In this document: piece by piece, positions 23,964 through 33,538 of the stretch
How the letters are laid out: every line of letters starts with the position of its first letter
Numbering within the stretch: the stretch's first letter is position 1
NCBI GenBank assembly: GCA_034927685.1
Contig: JAYFPO010000023.1
Span: forward strand, 62,001 to 126,000
Length of the DNA stretch: 64,000 bases
Direction: 5' to 3'
From: RGIG3159 sp034927685
GTDB taxonomy: Bacteria; Bacillota; Clostridia; Oscillospirales; Oscillospiraceae
Made by a program: the position numbers and the translations under genes
The notes under the pieces: model-generated
Seen by the model: only the letters and a program-made list of their open reading frames with translations
Databases searched by the model: none
What the model was told of the DNA's origin: nothing

Positions 23964-25442
23964 TTAAAACATAATGCAGATCAGACCGGTACAGCCTTCG
24001 TTGACCATCCGCGTCAGCGAATCTTTCATCTTGTGCCGCGCCGATTCCGGCATCCGCTTCATCTTGGTCATCAGCCCTTCGTTGACCAGATCGAAGACGG
24101 ACTTGCCAAAGATATTGCTCTCCCAGAGCTTCTCCGTATCGCCGTCGTACTCGCCCAGCAGGTAGTTGAGCAGGTCCTCCGACTGCTTTTCGTCGCCGAC
24201 GATGGGGCTGATCTCCGTCTGAATGTCCGCCCGCATCATGTGGATGGACGGCGCGCTGGCCCGCAGCCGTACGCCGTAGCTGCTTCCCTTGCGCACGATC
24301 TCCGGCACCTCCAGATGCATCTGCTCCGGCGTTGGCATGACAATGCCATAACCCGTGGCGCGGACCTCTTCCAGCGCGCTCTGCACCTGATCGTATTCCT
24401 TTTTCACCGAGGAAAGGCTCTGGAGCAGCATCAGCAGGTCTCCGTCATCCTGCACCGTAAAGCCGCTCTTCTCGCTGAGCACCGAATAGAACAGCTCTTC
24501 CGGGAAGTCCAGCACGCAATTGACCGTGCCCGTGCTCAGGTCGAGACTGGGGATATGGTAGGCCTGCACCGTCTCGAGGGTGCTGACCTCGCGCACCGCC
24601 GCCTCCGCGTCCCGCAGCCGTTCGACACCGGCCGCCGCCTCACGGATTTTCTGATACAGATTCTTTTTGATCTCGTGGCAGGGTTCCAACGTCTCCACCC
24701 AGCGCGGCAGCCAGATCCGGTACTCCGTAATGGGGAAGTCCAGCAGCAACTCCGCCAGAATGGAAGCAAAGTCCTGCTCCTCCAGCGCCATGCAGTCCAC
24801 GGCCATGCAGCCCACCTGATAGGTCTCCTCCAGCTGCTGCCGCAGTTCCTGCGCCGCCGCGCCGTTCGGGTTGGTCGAGTTAATCAGCACCGCGAAGGGC
24901 TTGCCGGTCCGCTGCATATCCTGAATCGAGCGTGCCTCCGCCTCCGCATAATCCTGCCGGGGAATGTCTGTCACGGTGCCGTCCGTGGTCACGACAAGGC
25001 CCACGGAGCAATGATCCTCCATGACCTTTTTGGTCCCCAGCTCGGCGGCCTCAGTCAACGGAATCGGTTGGTCGAACCACGGCGTTGTAACCATCCGCGG
25101 TTCTCCCTCCTCGGTCACGCCGATGACGCCGGGAATCATGTAGCCGACGGAGTCGATCATGCGGACGGAGAACCTTGCCGTGCCGTCGGGGCAAATTTCC
25201 ACCGGCTCCTCCGGGACAAATTTTGGCTCTGCCGTCATGATGGTTTTTCCCGAGCCGCTTTGGGGCAGCTCGTCTCTGGCGCGTTCCTTTTTAAAGGTGT
25301 TTTCGATGTTCGGGATCACAATCCGCTCCATCATTCTCTTGATGAAGGTGGATTTCCCGGTGCGAACCGGCCCGACTACCGCGATATATACGCTGCCGTC
25401 GGTCCGAGCCGCCATGTCCTGGTAAATGCTGTTGTTTGTCAT
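23964..25442 (-). CDS. spoIVA: Stage IV sporulation protein A (spore coat ATPase)
   Basis: SpoIVA polymerises on the outer forespore membrane using ATP and forms the basement layer for coat assembly. The 492-residue protein, the same length as the Bacillus one, has the Walker A motif AVVGPVRTGKSTFIKR near 21-36. It keeps MIDSVGYMIPGV, TTDGTVTDIPR and the conserved C-terminal LTRMVNEGCTGLICIMF. ATG at 25442 follows GGAGGGG. The gene just upstream encodes a SipL-like partner, as expected for Clostridia. Confidence 0.97.
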   Translation of the reverse strand: MTNNSIYQDMAARTDGSVYIAVVGPVRTGKSTFIKRMMERIVIPNIENTFKKERARDELPQSGSGKTIMTAEPKFVPEEPVEICPDGTARFSVRMIDSVGYMIPGVIGVTEEGEPRMVTTPWFDQPIPLTEAAELGTKKVMEDHCSVGLVVTTDGTVTDIPRQDYAEAEARSIQDMQRTGKPFAVLINSTNPNGAAAQELRQQLEETYQVGCMAVDCMALEEQDFASILAELLLDFPITEYRIWLPRWVETLEPCHEIKKNLYQKIREAAAGVERLRDAEAAVREVSTLETVQAYHIPSLDLSTGTVNCVLDFPEELFYSVLSEKSGFTVQDDGDLLMLLQSLSSVKKEYDQVQSALEEVRATGYGIVMPTPEQMHLEVPEIVRKGSSYGVRLRASAPSIHMMRADIQTEISPIVGDEKQSEDLLNYLLGEYDGDTEKLWESNIFGKSVFDLVNEGLMTKMKRMPESARHKMKDSLTRMVNEGCTGLICIMF

Positions 25443-25597
25443 AGACGCCCCTCCATGTCCACTCGGTTTGTTTGTACATGGATATGCCCGCCCCTGCCCG
25501 CTTATGCCAACAATTCGTCCATCCGCATCATGCCAACCGGGGCCATAGAAAATGGGGCATTGGCGCAAAATTGAGATGCGTCAATGCCCCATCTGAT

Positions 25598-27097
25598 TCA
25601 TACCATTGGAATCAACAGCAGCAGATTTTCCTCCACTGCCTCCCCCGTGAGGTCGTTTGCGGTGCGGATGGCGGTCATGGTGGTACCGCACTGTTTGGCG
25701 ATGTTCCACAGGCTGTCGCTGCCGTCAGTCCGCCGCACGATCAGGGACGGTCGGTCCGCAGCCTCCGGCAGCGGATCACCCAGCACCGCCGATTTCATGC
25801 ACCGGGCGGTTTTTACACCGAAGCATCGGGCAGTCAGGCTGACGCCGCAGCAAAGCGCCGTCTCCTCTCCCGCCATGGAGGCGTAGCCGCTTCCGGCCGC
25901 GTCCGCGTCGGCGAAGCACACCGCGCCGCTGGCCAGGGCAAAAGTGCCGCTCTCCTCGCATTTGACCGTCTCCCCACAGAGCGCTCCCGCGTCGTCGTAA
26001 TAGAGCGCGTGCATGGTCAGCGGTGCCGCCACGGTGATCTCGTCCTCGCCACGCCGGCAGACCGGGAAATCGACCCAGGCAGTGCAGTCCACCAGCTTCC
26101 GGACCTTGCCCCGCAGTTTTTCTTCCGCCGTGCGGACCTGACTGGGACTGTCCAGCGCCTGCTGAATTGGGAATTCCCCGTAAGCCGCCTGGAACCCTCT
26201 CCCCACACAGTAGCCGTCTGCGATGACCGGCAGCTCCAGCTGCTTCCACGCAACCACCTGTAGCTGCAAACCAACCGTCACCAAATAACTGCCGTCCTCC
26301 GCCTGCTCCATCTGAAAATCCGTCAGCATGACGGAGGCACGCGGCTCCGCGTCGGAGATATCGCCGTCAAATTCCAGATACTGGGACATGGGAAGCTGCA
26401 CGTCGAAGGTGCTGAGCTGGCCGTTATCCAGCAGATAGACCGTATGAAGCAGTACCGCGCCCTTTAAGACCGCTTTATTGTCCACAATCCGCCGCTCCGT
26501 GAGCATCGGCTCCGGAATCGCCTTCAGAACGCGGCGGATTTCCTTCCCGACGGCAGGGAGCTCCACATTCTCCGAGAAGGTCATGGATTTCTCGCCCGCC
26601 GCCACGGGAAACGTCCCTTTTTCCGTTTGCCGGAGAAGCTGGACCTGCTCCCCACCGTCCGTGTCCCAGGTGGTCACGCTGCCGGCGCCGTAAGCCGTCA
26701 GGCGGACCGCGTAGCTGACCCGAACCATGATCTTTCTGGAATTCAGAATTCTGGCATCCACGGAGCGCAGGCGCAGCTCCGTGACGCCGGTCGCGCCCGG
26801 CTGAATCTCCTCCCGGGCCAGCTTGGCCGCAAACGGCAGATAGGCCGTCAGCAGCCGCGGCTCCTCAGTCTCCTCCGATGTATACAGGATCGAGGCCTGA
26901 AATGCGCCGGACACCGTCAGGCTCCCGTTCAGCACCTCTTTATCCCGCATACAGCAGACCGCGCAGCTGTCCACTATGGTCTGCACGTCCTCGTAGCTGT
27001 CCGGCACGATCAGCTCCGTGGTTTCCTCCTGGTAGATCACATCGACCGCCAGCTCCCGCAGGCAGCCGGCCGGATTTTCCCGAAATACAAGCTCCAT
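25598..27097 (-). CDS. sipL: SipL-like SpoIVA-interacting protein (SPOCS repeats + LysM)
   Basis: In Clostridioides difficile SipL binds SpoIVA through its LysM domain and is needed for coat attachment. This 499-residue protein has SPOCS/DUF3794 repeats (e.g. LTERRIVDNKAVLKGAVLLH, ELRLRSVDARILNSRKIMV). It ends in a LysM-type domain (SLWNIAKQCGTTMTAIRTAN, about 455-499). The ATG at 27097 follows GGAGGAAA. Adjacency to spoIVA and a near-perfect SigE promoter support the role. Confident in the family; function transferred from C. difficile. Confidence 0.9.
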   Translation of the reverse strand: MELVFRENPAGCLRELAVDVIYQEETTELIVPDSYEDVQTIVDSCAVCCMRDKEVLNGSLTVSGAFQASILYTSEETEEPRLLTAYLPFAAKLAREEIQPGATGVTELRLRSVDARILNSRKIMVRVSYAVRLTAYGAGSVTTWDTDGGEQVQLLRQTEKGTFPVAAGEKSMTFSENVELPAVGKEIRRVLKAIPEPMLTERRIVDNKAVLKGAVLLHTVYLLDNGQLSTFDVQLPMSQYLEFDGDISDAEPRASVMLTDFQMEQAEDGSYLVTVGLQLQVVAWKQLELPVIADGYCVGRGFQAAYGEFPIQQALDSPSQVRTAEEKLRGKVRKLVDCTAWVDFPVCRRGEDEITVAAPLTMHALYYDDAGALCGETVKCEESGTFALASGAVCFADADAAGSGYASMAGEETALCCGVSLTARCFGVKTARCMKSAVLGDPLPEAADRPSLIVRRTDGSDSLWNIAKQCGTTMTAIRTANDLTGEAVEENLLLLIPMV

Positions 27098-27155
27098 GGA
27101 TGTTTCCTCCCCCGGTACTCTCAGCCCGCGCTGGGCCAAGGAATTGTTCTGCTTC

Positions 27156-27184
27156 ACTATATGGGACAAGGAAACCAAATATGC
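27156..27184 (-). promoter_or_regulatory. SigE (mother-cell) promoter of sipL
   Basis: On the minus strand GCATATT (27178-27184) matches the SigE -35 KMATATT exactly. CATATAGT (27156-27163) is two bases off the -10 CATACAMT, at the standard 14-base spacing. The -10 lies about 58 bases upstream of the sipL ATG. Confidence 0.75.
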
Positions 27185-27191
27185 CGGATCT

Positions 27192-27338
27192 TCAGCTGCA
27201 GAAAAGAACAATACCGCCCGCCAGCACGACAGCGCCAATCAAAGCGCGCAGAAACACCGAGGAAATGAAGCAGCTCAACAGCATAGCCGCCCCGAACGCA
27301 ATGAGCGCGATATAAACCACACAATACTTACGACACAT
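27192..27338 (-). CDS. 48-residue two-span membrane miniprotein
   Basis: ATG at 27338; begins MCRKYCVVYIALIAFGAA and continues through two hydrophobic stretches with almost no charge (MLLSCFISS, GAVVLAGGIVLFCS). Hydrophobicity and frame length suggest a real miniprotein between rsgA and sipL. The only ribosome-site candidate, GGGGGCGG, is inside a strong hairpin at 27340-27374. Sporulation genomes carry many such tiny membrane proteins; no family is claimed. Confidence 0.55.
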   Translation of the reverse strand: MCRKYCVVYIALIAFGAAMLLSCFISSVFLRALIGAVVLAGGIVLFCS

Positions 27339-27339
27339 A

Positions 27340-27374
27340 AAACCGCCCCCGTATCTATGATACGCGGGCGGTTT
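27340..27374 (-). terminator. Hairpin after rsgA overlapping the miniprotein ribosome site
   Basis: On the minus strand AAACCGCCCGCGTATC pairs with GATACGGGGGCGGTTT (one mismatch), followed by only four T. It ends the rsgA operon, but its 3' arm contains the GGGGG that would serve the next ORF. Confidence 0.7.
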
Positions 27375-27391
27375 CTAAATTGTTCCAGAAT

Positions 27392-28273
27392 TTACTTATA
27401 TTTTTCTTTTCTGCCGACGGTCTGCGCGTAAAGCCGCAGATAACTGTCGTAGCGGGAGCCCTCGATCTTGCCGGCCTCAACAGCCCTGCGCACCAGGCAC
27501 CCCGGCTCCTTCCGGTGGGCACAGTCGTGGAACTGACAGGCGCCCAGAAAGGGCGCGAAATCCGGAAAGGCAAACTGCAGATTTTCCTTGAGGATCCAAT
27601 CCATCTGATCTGTGTCAAAGGAGGAAAAGCCCGGTGTGTCGGCCACATAGGTGCCGTCCTCCAGGCAGTACAGCTCCACATGGCTGGTGGTGTGGCGGCC
27701 ACGGCCCAGCTTGTTTGAAACCTCGCCGGTCCTGATCTGAAAATCCGGCTGAAGACAGTTGAGGACGCTGCTCTTGCCCACCCCCGAATTTCCGGTAAAC
27801 GCCACGGTCCTGCCGTGGATGGCCTCGCGGAGTATCTCGATACCCGCGCCGGTGACCGCGCTGGTTCGAATGGCCCGGTATCCGGCGTGGAGGTAGGTCT
27901 CCGTCAAAAGGTCCGGCACGTTCTCATCCGTCTTGTTGACGCAGAGGATGACCGGTACGCTCTGATTGCCCGCGATGGCCGTCACCCGGTCGATCAAAAA
28001 TGGCTCCGTCACCGGAATCACGTTGGAGCAGAAGATCACGAGCGCATCCAGATTGCAGACCGCAGGCCGGACAAAGGCATTCCGGCGGGGCAAAAGCTCC
28101 TCCAGCACCCCCTTCCCATTGCCGCTTTCCGTCAGACGCGCCAAGTCGCCCACCAGCGGCATCGACTCCCCGCGCCGCAGCTTTCCCCGCTCGCGGCATT
28201 CGAAAACGGAGCCAGCGGCTTCCACATAGTAGAAGCCGCTGAGCGCCTTGATAATTCTTCCTTCCAGCATCAT
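27392..28273 (-). CDS. rsgA: Ribosome small subunit-dependent GTPase A
   Basis: RsgA is a late 30S-assembly GTPase. The 293-residue protein has an N-terminal OB fold and a circularly permuted GTPase domain with G4 CVNKTDE, G1 TGNSGVGKSSVLN and G3 ADTPGFSSF. A zinc site (CQFHDCAHRKEPGC) ends it. It starts with ATG overlapping the prkC stop (ATGA) and closes the operon. The rpe and thiN genes that follow in Bacillus are missing. Confidence 0.96.
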   Translation of the reverse strand: MMLEGRIIKALSGFYYVEAAGSVFECRERGKLRRGESMPLVGDLARLTESGNGKGVLEELLPRRNAFVRPAVCNLDALVIFCSNVIPVTEPFLIDRVTAIAGNQSVPVILCVNKTDENVPDLLTETYLHAGYRAIRTSAVTGAGIEILREAIHGRTVAFTGNSGVGKSSVLNCLQPDFQIRTGEVSNKLGRGRHTTSHVELYCLEDGTYVADTPGFSSFDTDQMDWILKENLQFAFPDFAPFLGACQFHDCAHRKEPGCLVRRAVEAGKIEGSRYDSYLRLYAQTVGRKEKYK

Positions 28274-30360
28274 TTGAACGTCACTTGCTGTGAGTATGCG
28301 TAATCGCCGCCAAAGTAAACATCCAAGTTGTGTGTTCCGCTGCCCTCCAGGGTAACCGGAATTGTTCCGGCAGATACTTCCACATCCGGTTCCGTAGCCA
28401 CAAGATTGCCGTCCAATAACAGTGAAACAGTCGTCGTCTGACCTGTTCCCTGATACTTCGTCAGATCAATGCTCCCGCTCCAGGTTCCGGTCTTTGCCGC
28501 GGTTGTTGTCTCGGGCTGGGTCGTGGTGGTCTCCTGCTTGGTGGTCTCGGCCGTCGTGGTCTCGGTGGTTGTCTCCTCGCCCTTGGAGACCTCCAGGTTA
28601 ATCTTGGTGCCCTCTTCCACCTTCTGGCCTTCCGCAATGCTCTGATTGATGACGGTGCCGGACTCCTTCTCGCTCTCGACCTCTTTGATGGTTCCCACGC
28701 CCAGCTTGATGGCCTGCAGCGCGCTGATGGCGTCGTTGAGCTGTTTCCCCTCCACTTTTGGCACGGAAATCAGCGCCGCCGTCGTCTGCTCCGTCTCCGC
28801 CGCGCCGAGACTGACGTTCAGCGTCACCGTCTGATTGTCCTCCAGCGCCACGCCGGCGACGGGATCGGAGCTGATGACGTAGCCTTTCGCCACGTCGCTG
28901 TTATAGACATTGTTCAGCACGACCAGCAGTCCCATGTCCATGTCATCCAGCAGCTTGGTCGCGTCGTCCACGGACAGATTCGTCAGCGGCGGCATGGTGC
29001 GGGTCTCCACCCCCATACTGATGGTCAGATAGATCGTGGTGCCGGTCTCCGCCTCGGTGTCGGCGTCCGGGCTCTGTGTAATGATATAGCCATAATCCAG
29101 GGTATCGTCGTAGACCCATTCCTTCACTTCAAAGGAAAAATCCGGATATTGCGCGGGATAGATATCCTCATAGGACTTCCCCACAAAGCTGGGAACCTTT
29201 ACCGTTCCGCTTCCGCCAAGCAAATTCTTGAGCAGCACGCCAAACAGCAGATAGCCGACTGCGGCCACGACCAGCACCGCAGCAATTGATACCAGCACAA
29301 TTGTGCGCTTGCTGGTCTTTTTCTCTTTCTTACCTTCCGCTCCGCCTTCGCCGTAGACCTCCGCCAGATTGGGACGTTTCGGGCGAGGGGCACCCGGCTG
29401 TTCCTGGGCGCGGCGCGGCGTCTGCTGCGGGGCAGCAGACGTTCCCGCAACGACAGCCCCCCCTGCTGCTCCTGCAACGACGGCTCCCGCTTGCGCGGTG
29501 CGGTTCGCAGGTGCCGCGAAGTGGAACACCATGGACGGGTTCTTCCGGAATTCTTCCAGATCGTTCAGCATATCCGACGCGCTGGCATACCGACCGGGAA
29601 GATCCGCCGTCATGGCGTGCATGGTGATCTGCTCCAGCCCCAGCGGAACATCCGGGTTTAGCTCCCGGGGAAGCTGGGCCGTGCCATTGATATGCTGGAT
29701 TGCGACCGCCACGGGCGTATCGCCGTCGAAGGGCGTTTTGCCCGTCATCATTTCATACATGACGACGCCGAGCGCGTAGAGATCGCTGCGGCAGTCCACC
29801 TTGCCGCCCTTGGCCTGCTCCGGCGAGATGTAGTGCACCGAGCCGAGCGCCTCGCGGGTCAGAGTGTTCTGGGCGGAGGTCATCCGGGCAATGCCAAAGT
29901 CGGCCACCTTGACGCTGCCGTCCTTGAGGATCATGATGTTGTGGGGTTTGATATCCCGGTGAATGATGCCGCGGCTGTGCGCATGCTCCAGTGCCTTGGC
30001 GATTTGAATAGAGAAATGCAGCGTCTCCCGCCAGTTGAGCTGGCCGCGCCGCTCCATATACTGCTTCAGCGTGATGCCGTCGATCAGCTCCATGACAATA
30101 TAGTCGATGCCGTCGCTGCTGTTGACGTCGTAGATGCTGACGATGTTGGGATGGGACAGCATGGCAACGGCCTGGCTTTCCGCCTTGAATCTGCGGCGAA
30201 ACTCCTCATCCTGCGAATATTCGTCCTTTAAAATCTTGATTGCCACCAGACGTTTGAGCCTGTGACACCTTGCCTTATAAACGACTGCCATGCCGCCGGT
30301 GCCAATGACCTCAAGGATCTCGTACCGATTATCAAGCAGTCTGCCGATATAATTGTCCAT
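28270..30360 (-). CDS. prkC: PASTA-domain Ser/Thr protein kinase
   Basis: PrkC senses peptidoglycan fragments and phosphorylates translation, division and germination proteins. The 696-residue protein has a kinase domain (about 1-270; Gly loop IGTGGMAVVYKA, Lys42, HRDIKPHN with Asp136, DFG at 155-157). An Ala/Pro linker and one membrane span (about 353-375) follow. Outside are three PASTA repeats (about 386-610) and a Thr-rich tail with a C-terminal beta domain. Of two adjacent ATGs, 30360 fits GGAGG spacing better. It follows its cognate PP2C phosphatase gene in the same operon. Confidence 0.96.
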   Translation of the reverse strand: MDNYIGRLLDNRYEILEVIGTGGMAVVYKARCHRLKRLVAIKILKDEYSQDEEFRRRFKAESQAVAMLSHPNIVSIYDVNSSDGIDYIVMELIDGITLKQYMERRGQLNWRETLHFSIQIAKALEHAHSRGIIHRDIKPHNIMILKDGSVKVADFGIARMTSAQNTLTREALGSVHYISPEQAKGGKVDCRSDLYALGVVMYEMMTGKTPFDGDTPVAVAIQHINGTAQLPRELNPDVPLGLEQITMHAMTADLPGRYASASDMLNDLEEFRKNPSMVFHFAAPANRTAQAGAVVAGAAGGAVVAGTSAAPQQTPRRAQEQPGAPRPKRPNLAEVYGEGGAEGKKEKKTSKRTIVLVSIAAVLVVAAVGYLLFGVLLKNLLGGSGTVKVPSFVGKSYEDIYPAQYPDFSFEVKEWVYDDTLDYGYIITQSPDADTEAETGTTIYLTISMGVETRTMPPLTNLSVDDATKLLDDMDMGLLVVLNNVYNSDVAKGYVISSDPVAGVALEDNQTVTLNVSLGAAETEQTTAALISVPKVEGKQLNDAISALQAIKLGVGTIKEVESEKESGTVINQSIAEGQKVEEGTKINLEVSKGEETTTETTTAETTKQETTTTQPETTTAAKTGTWSGSIDLTKYQGTGQTTTVSLLLDGNLVATEPDVEVSAGTIPVTLEGSGTHNLDVYFGGDYAYSQQVTFK

Positions 30361-30420
30361 CATGATTCCTCCGAGTTGACGCCGCAGCAGGCGGCGCATC
30401 AATCTATCATTAAGCGCGCT

Positions 30421-31152
30421 TTAAACCGCAATCAACACCACAGTGACGTTGTCCGGCGCACCTCGGTTTGTCGCGATCATCAGGAGCCGCTTACAGCAGT
30501 CGCTCCGGTCCGCGCCGTGTTCGACCTCAAACAGGATTTCCTGGTCGGCCATCATATTGCTGAGGCCGTCCGAACAGAGCAGCAGACTGTCCCCCGCTTT
30601 CAGGGTCTGCGTAAAAACGTCACAGAGCACGGATTCCTCCGTGCCGACCGCCCGCGTGATCAGATTTTTGACCGGATGCTGCTTGGCCTCCTCGCGGGTG
30701 ATCTCGCCCCGGCGTACCATCATTTCAACCACCGAGTGGTCCACCGTGATCATTCGGATCCCCTCGGGGCTCATGTGATAAGCACGGCTGTCGCCGACGT
30801 TGACGATGTAGGCCTTCTTTTCCCGGACCAGCGCCGCGACCAGGGTCGTTCCCATGCCAACGTATTCGTCGCTCAGTTGGGCGTGCTCATTGACCGCCGT
30901 GTTGCTCAGCGCCACAGCGTCCTTCAGCATCTGGCAGATCTCTTCTCCACTGAGGCGCGGGTCCATGTTCCGCCGTACCTCCTTGGCAAACACATCCACC
31001 GCCAGTCGGCTGGCGATATTTCCGGCCTTTGCGCCGCCCATACCGTCGCAGACAACTGCCAAAATGCTGCCGTCCTCCAATTGACTCAGATCGTAATAGT
31101 CCTGGTTCTGACTTCTGACTTTACCAGGATCTGTCAGGCCCCATGCTTCCAT
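30421..31152 (-). CDS. prpC: PP2C-family protein phosphatase (PrpC/Stp)
   Basis: Stp/PrpC dephosphorylates targets of PrkC. The 243-residue PPM enzyme has metal and phosphate motifs: GKVRSQNQD, VVCDGMGGAKAG, GTTLVAAL, NVGDSRAY, LLCSDGLSNMM and APDNVTVVLI. AGGAGG lies 7 bases before the ATG. It sits between rlmN and prkC, the standard Firmicute order. Confidence 0.96.
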   Translation of the reverse strand: MEAWGLTDPGKVRSQNQDYYDLSQLEDGSILAVVCDGMGGAKAGNIASRLAVDVFAKEVRRNMDPRLSGEEICQMLKDAVALSNTAVNEHAQLSDEYVGMGTTLVAALVREKKAYIVNVGDSRAYHMSPEGIRMITVDHSVVEMMVRRGEITREEAKQHPVKNLITRAVGTEESVLCDVFTQTLKAGDSLLLCSDGLSNMMADQEILFEVEHGADRSDCCKRLLMIATNRGAPDNVTVVLIAV

Positions 31153-31175
31153 GGCGTTTCCTCCTGTCCCGGAAT

Positions 31176-32243
31176 TCAGGTATTTCCCCTCGCATCGTCG
31201 TGCGCGGATCCGCCTTCCTCTGCTTGATAGTTCCGGCGAAGCTGCCCGCAGGAGGCGTTGATATCGCCCCCCAGGGTACGCCGCACTGTCGCCGTGATCC
31301 CATGATCCTCCAACCGCTTCTGAAACTCCGCCACCGTCTGCCGGGTGCTTGGCTTCAGTGGGCTCTCCGCCACCTCGTTGAGCGGAATCAGGTTCACATG
31401 ACAGGGTAGCCCGCTCAGCAGCCGAATCAGGCGGCCGCACTGCTCCCCTGTGTCATTCATTCCCCTTATCATAGCATATTCAAAGGAAATCCGTCTACCT
31501 GTTTTTTCATAATATTTGCGGCAAGCCTCCAACAGCGTCTCCACCGGGTAACGCCGGTTCACCGGCATGATGCGGTTGCGCGTCTCATTGTCCGGCGCGT
31601 GAAGGGACACGGACAGCGTAAGCTGCAGGTCCTGCTGCGCCAGCGCCCCGATTTTGTCCACGAGGCCGCAGGTGGACAGGCTGATGTGCCGCATCCCGAT
31701 GTTCATGCCGTCCGGGCTGTTGACCAGCTCCAGGAAGCGCAGTACGGCGTCAAAATTATCCAGCGGCTCGCCGATGCCCATCAGCACGATGTTGGAGATG
31801 GGCAGGCCCGAATCCAACGAGGAAAAAAGCACCTGGTCCAGCAGCTCCGAAGGCCGAAGCCGCCGGATCAGACCGCCGATGGTGGAGGCGCAGAATGCGC
31901 AGCCCATTGGGCAGCCCACCTCGGAGGAAATGCAGACCGTATTGCCATGGTGATAGCGCATCACCACACTTTCCACGCAGTTGCCGTCCTCCAGTTCCCA
32001 GAGGTATTTGATGGTCCCGTCCTTCCGCGATTCCAGCCGCCGTACCGCCTTGGGCGCCGTGATAAAATACTGTGCGTCCAGCTTCTCGCGCAGCGCTCCG
32101 GGGAGATTTGTCATCCCGGCGAAGCTCACCGCGCCCCTGCTTAACCAGATGAAAATCTGCTTTGCCCGAAATGCCGGCTCGCCCAGCTCCCGCAGCGCCT
32201 CCTGCATCTCCGCCAGATTCATGGATTTCAGGTCCTGTTTCAT
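31176..32243 (-). CDS. rlmN: Dual-specificity 23S rRNA/tRNA methyltransferase RlmN
   Basis: RlmN is a radical-SAM enzyme that methylates C2 of A2503 in 23S rRNA and A37 in some tRNAs. The 355-residue protein has the cluster motif CPMGCAFC near 109-116. It also has GEPLDN, the catalytic cysteine regions STCG and ASCGQLR near the C terminus, and VNLIPLNEV. It starts at an ATG within ATGA, overlapping the rsmB stop, and lies upstream of prpC. Confidence 0.96.
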   Translation of the reverse strand: MKQDLKSMNLAEMQEALRELGEPAFRAKQIFIWLSRGAVSFAGMTNLPGALREKLDAQYFITAPKAVRRLESRKDGTIKYLWELEDGNCVESVVMRYHHGNTVCISSEVGCPMGCAFCASTIGGLIRRLRPSELLDQVLFSSLDSGLPISNIVLMGIGEPLDNFDAVLRFLELVNSPDGMNIGMRHISLSTCGLVDKIGALAQQDLQLTLSVSLHAPDNETRNRIMPVNRRYPVETLLEACRKYYEKTGRRISFEYAMIRGMNDTGEQCGRLIRLLSGLPCHVNLIPLNEVAESPLKPSTRQTVAEFQKRLEDHGITATVRRTLGGDINASCGQLRRNYQAEEGGSAHDDARGNT

Positions 32244-33535
32244 CGAACTTTCCTCATGCGGCAAAAATAAAAGCCGTCGGTCCCCTCGTCGCAGGGCAGG
32301 AGCGTTGCCTCGCCGTCGTTGTCCAGCGGAATTGGGGCCGCTTCCCGGGAAAATTCCGGGTGATCCGCCAGAAACGCACGGATCACGCCCTCGTTTTCCT
32401 CCGGCACGATGGTACAGGTGCTGTAGAGCAGCACACCGCCGGGCCGCACATAGGCGGATTGGGTTTCCAGAATCCGCCGCTGAACGGGCGGCAGGCCCGC
32501 GAGCTGCCCCAAATCTCTGTAGCGGATGTCCGGCTTTTTTCGAATGACTCCCAGGCCGGAGCAGGGCACATCCGCCATGACGCAGTCAAACGCTTCGTGA
32601 AATTCCGGCACGTCCTCCGTTGCATCCTGGCAGCGCGGCGTCAGGACGGACAGGCCCAGCCGGTCCGCGCCCTTCTGGAGCAGCGGCACCTTGTGGGCGT
32701 GCAGGTCGCAGGGGACCAGCGTTCCCCGATTCTCCATGGCGATGGCGGCGGCAAAACTCTTGCCGCCGGGGGCGGCGCAGCAGTCCAGTACCGCCATGCC
32801 GGGCGCCGTACCCGCTGCCATGGCCGCCAGGCGGGCAGCCGGGTCCTGCACATAGAACAGTCCTTCCCGGTAACTCTCGAGCCGTTCGAGGTTCCCGGTT
32901 CCCTCCAGAACCAGACAATCCGGACACCAAGGGTGCGCGGCAGCCTCCACATCCGACTCCTTCAGACGGGCTTGCAGCGCCGCCGCCGTCCCGCGCAGCG
33001 TATTGACCTGAACCGTGATGGGCGGAGCCTCGTTGTGGCTGCGGAGCAGGGGTTCCAGCTTTTCCTCCCCGACGCATCGGCGCAGCAGCGCCGTCAGCGC
33101 CGCCGGGTGGCTGTAGCGCGTCTCAAGGTCCGGCGGCTCCGGCAGCGTATCCCTGTTCCGAATGATCGTCCGCAGCAGGCCGTTGACCAGCGCCGCCGCC
33201 CGGGGATTCGCGTGCCGCCGCGCCTGCTTCACCGCCTCGTTGACCGCGGCGGAATCCGGAATTTTGTCAAAAAGCAAAAGCTGGCAGGCGCCGAGCCGCA
33301 AAACATCCAGCACAACCGGCTGCAAATCCCGCAGGTGCCCCTTTAAAAAGGCGGCTAGCTCAAAATCCAGCAGCATCCTGTTTTGCAGCACGCTGTAGAC
33401 GAGGCGCGTGGCCAGCGCGGCTTCGCGGCCGTCCAGCTTGTCCCTTGCAATATACTCCTTGAGCGCGCCATCAGACCATGCCTGCCGCGTTCTGCACGCC
33501 ATCAGGACAAAAAGGGCTGTGTCTCTTGCCGCCAT
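32240..33535 (-). CDS. rsmB: 16S rRNA (cytosine-967-C5)-methyltransferase
   Basis: RsmB methylates C967 of 16S rRNA. The 431-residue protein has an N-terminal NusB-like domain (to about 140) and an RsmB/Nop SAM domain. Motifs are DCCAAPGGKSFAAA, ADVPCSGLGVIRKKPD (catalytic Cys) and LLYSTCTI. It lies between fmt and rlmN in the conserved operon, 3 bases after fmt. Confidence 0.96.
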   Translation of the reverse strand: MAARDTALFVLMACRTRQAWSDGALKEYIARDKLDGREAALATRLVYSVLQNRMLLDFELAAFLKGHLRDLQPVVLDVLRLGACQLLLFDKIPDSAAVNEAVKQARRHANPRAAALVNGLLRTIIRNRDTLPEPPDLETRYSHPAALTALLRRCVGEEKLEPLLRSHNEAPPITVQVNTLRGTAAALQARLKESDVEAAAHPWCPDCLVLEGTGNLERLESYREGLFYVQDPAARLAAMAAGTAPGMAVLDCCAAPGGKSFAAAIAMENRGTLVPCDLHAHKVPLLQKGADRLGLSVLTPRCQDATEDVPEFHEAFDCVMADVPCSGLGVIRKKPDIRYRDLGQLAGLPPVQRRILETQSAYVRPGGVLLYSTCTIVPEENEGVIRAFLADHPEFSREAAPIPLDNDGEATLLPCDEGTDGFYFCRMRKVR

Positions 33536-33538
33536 ATT

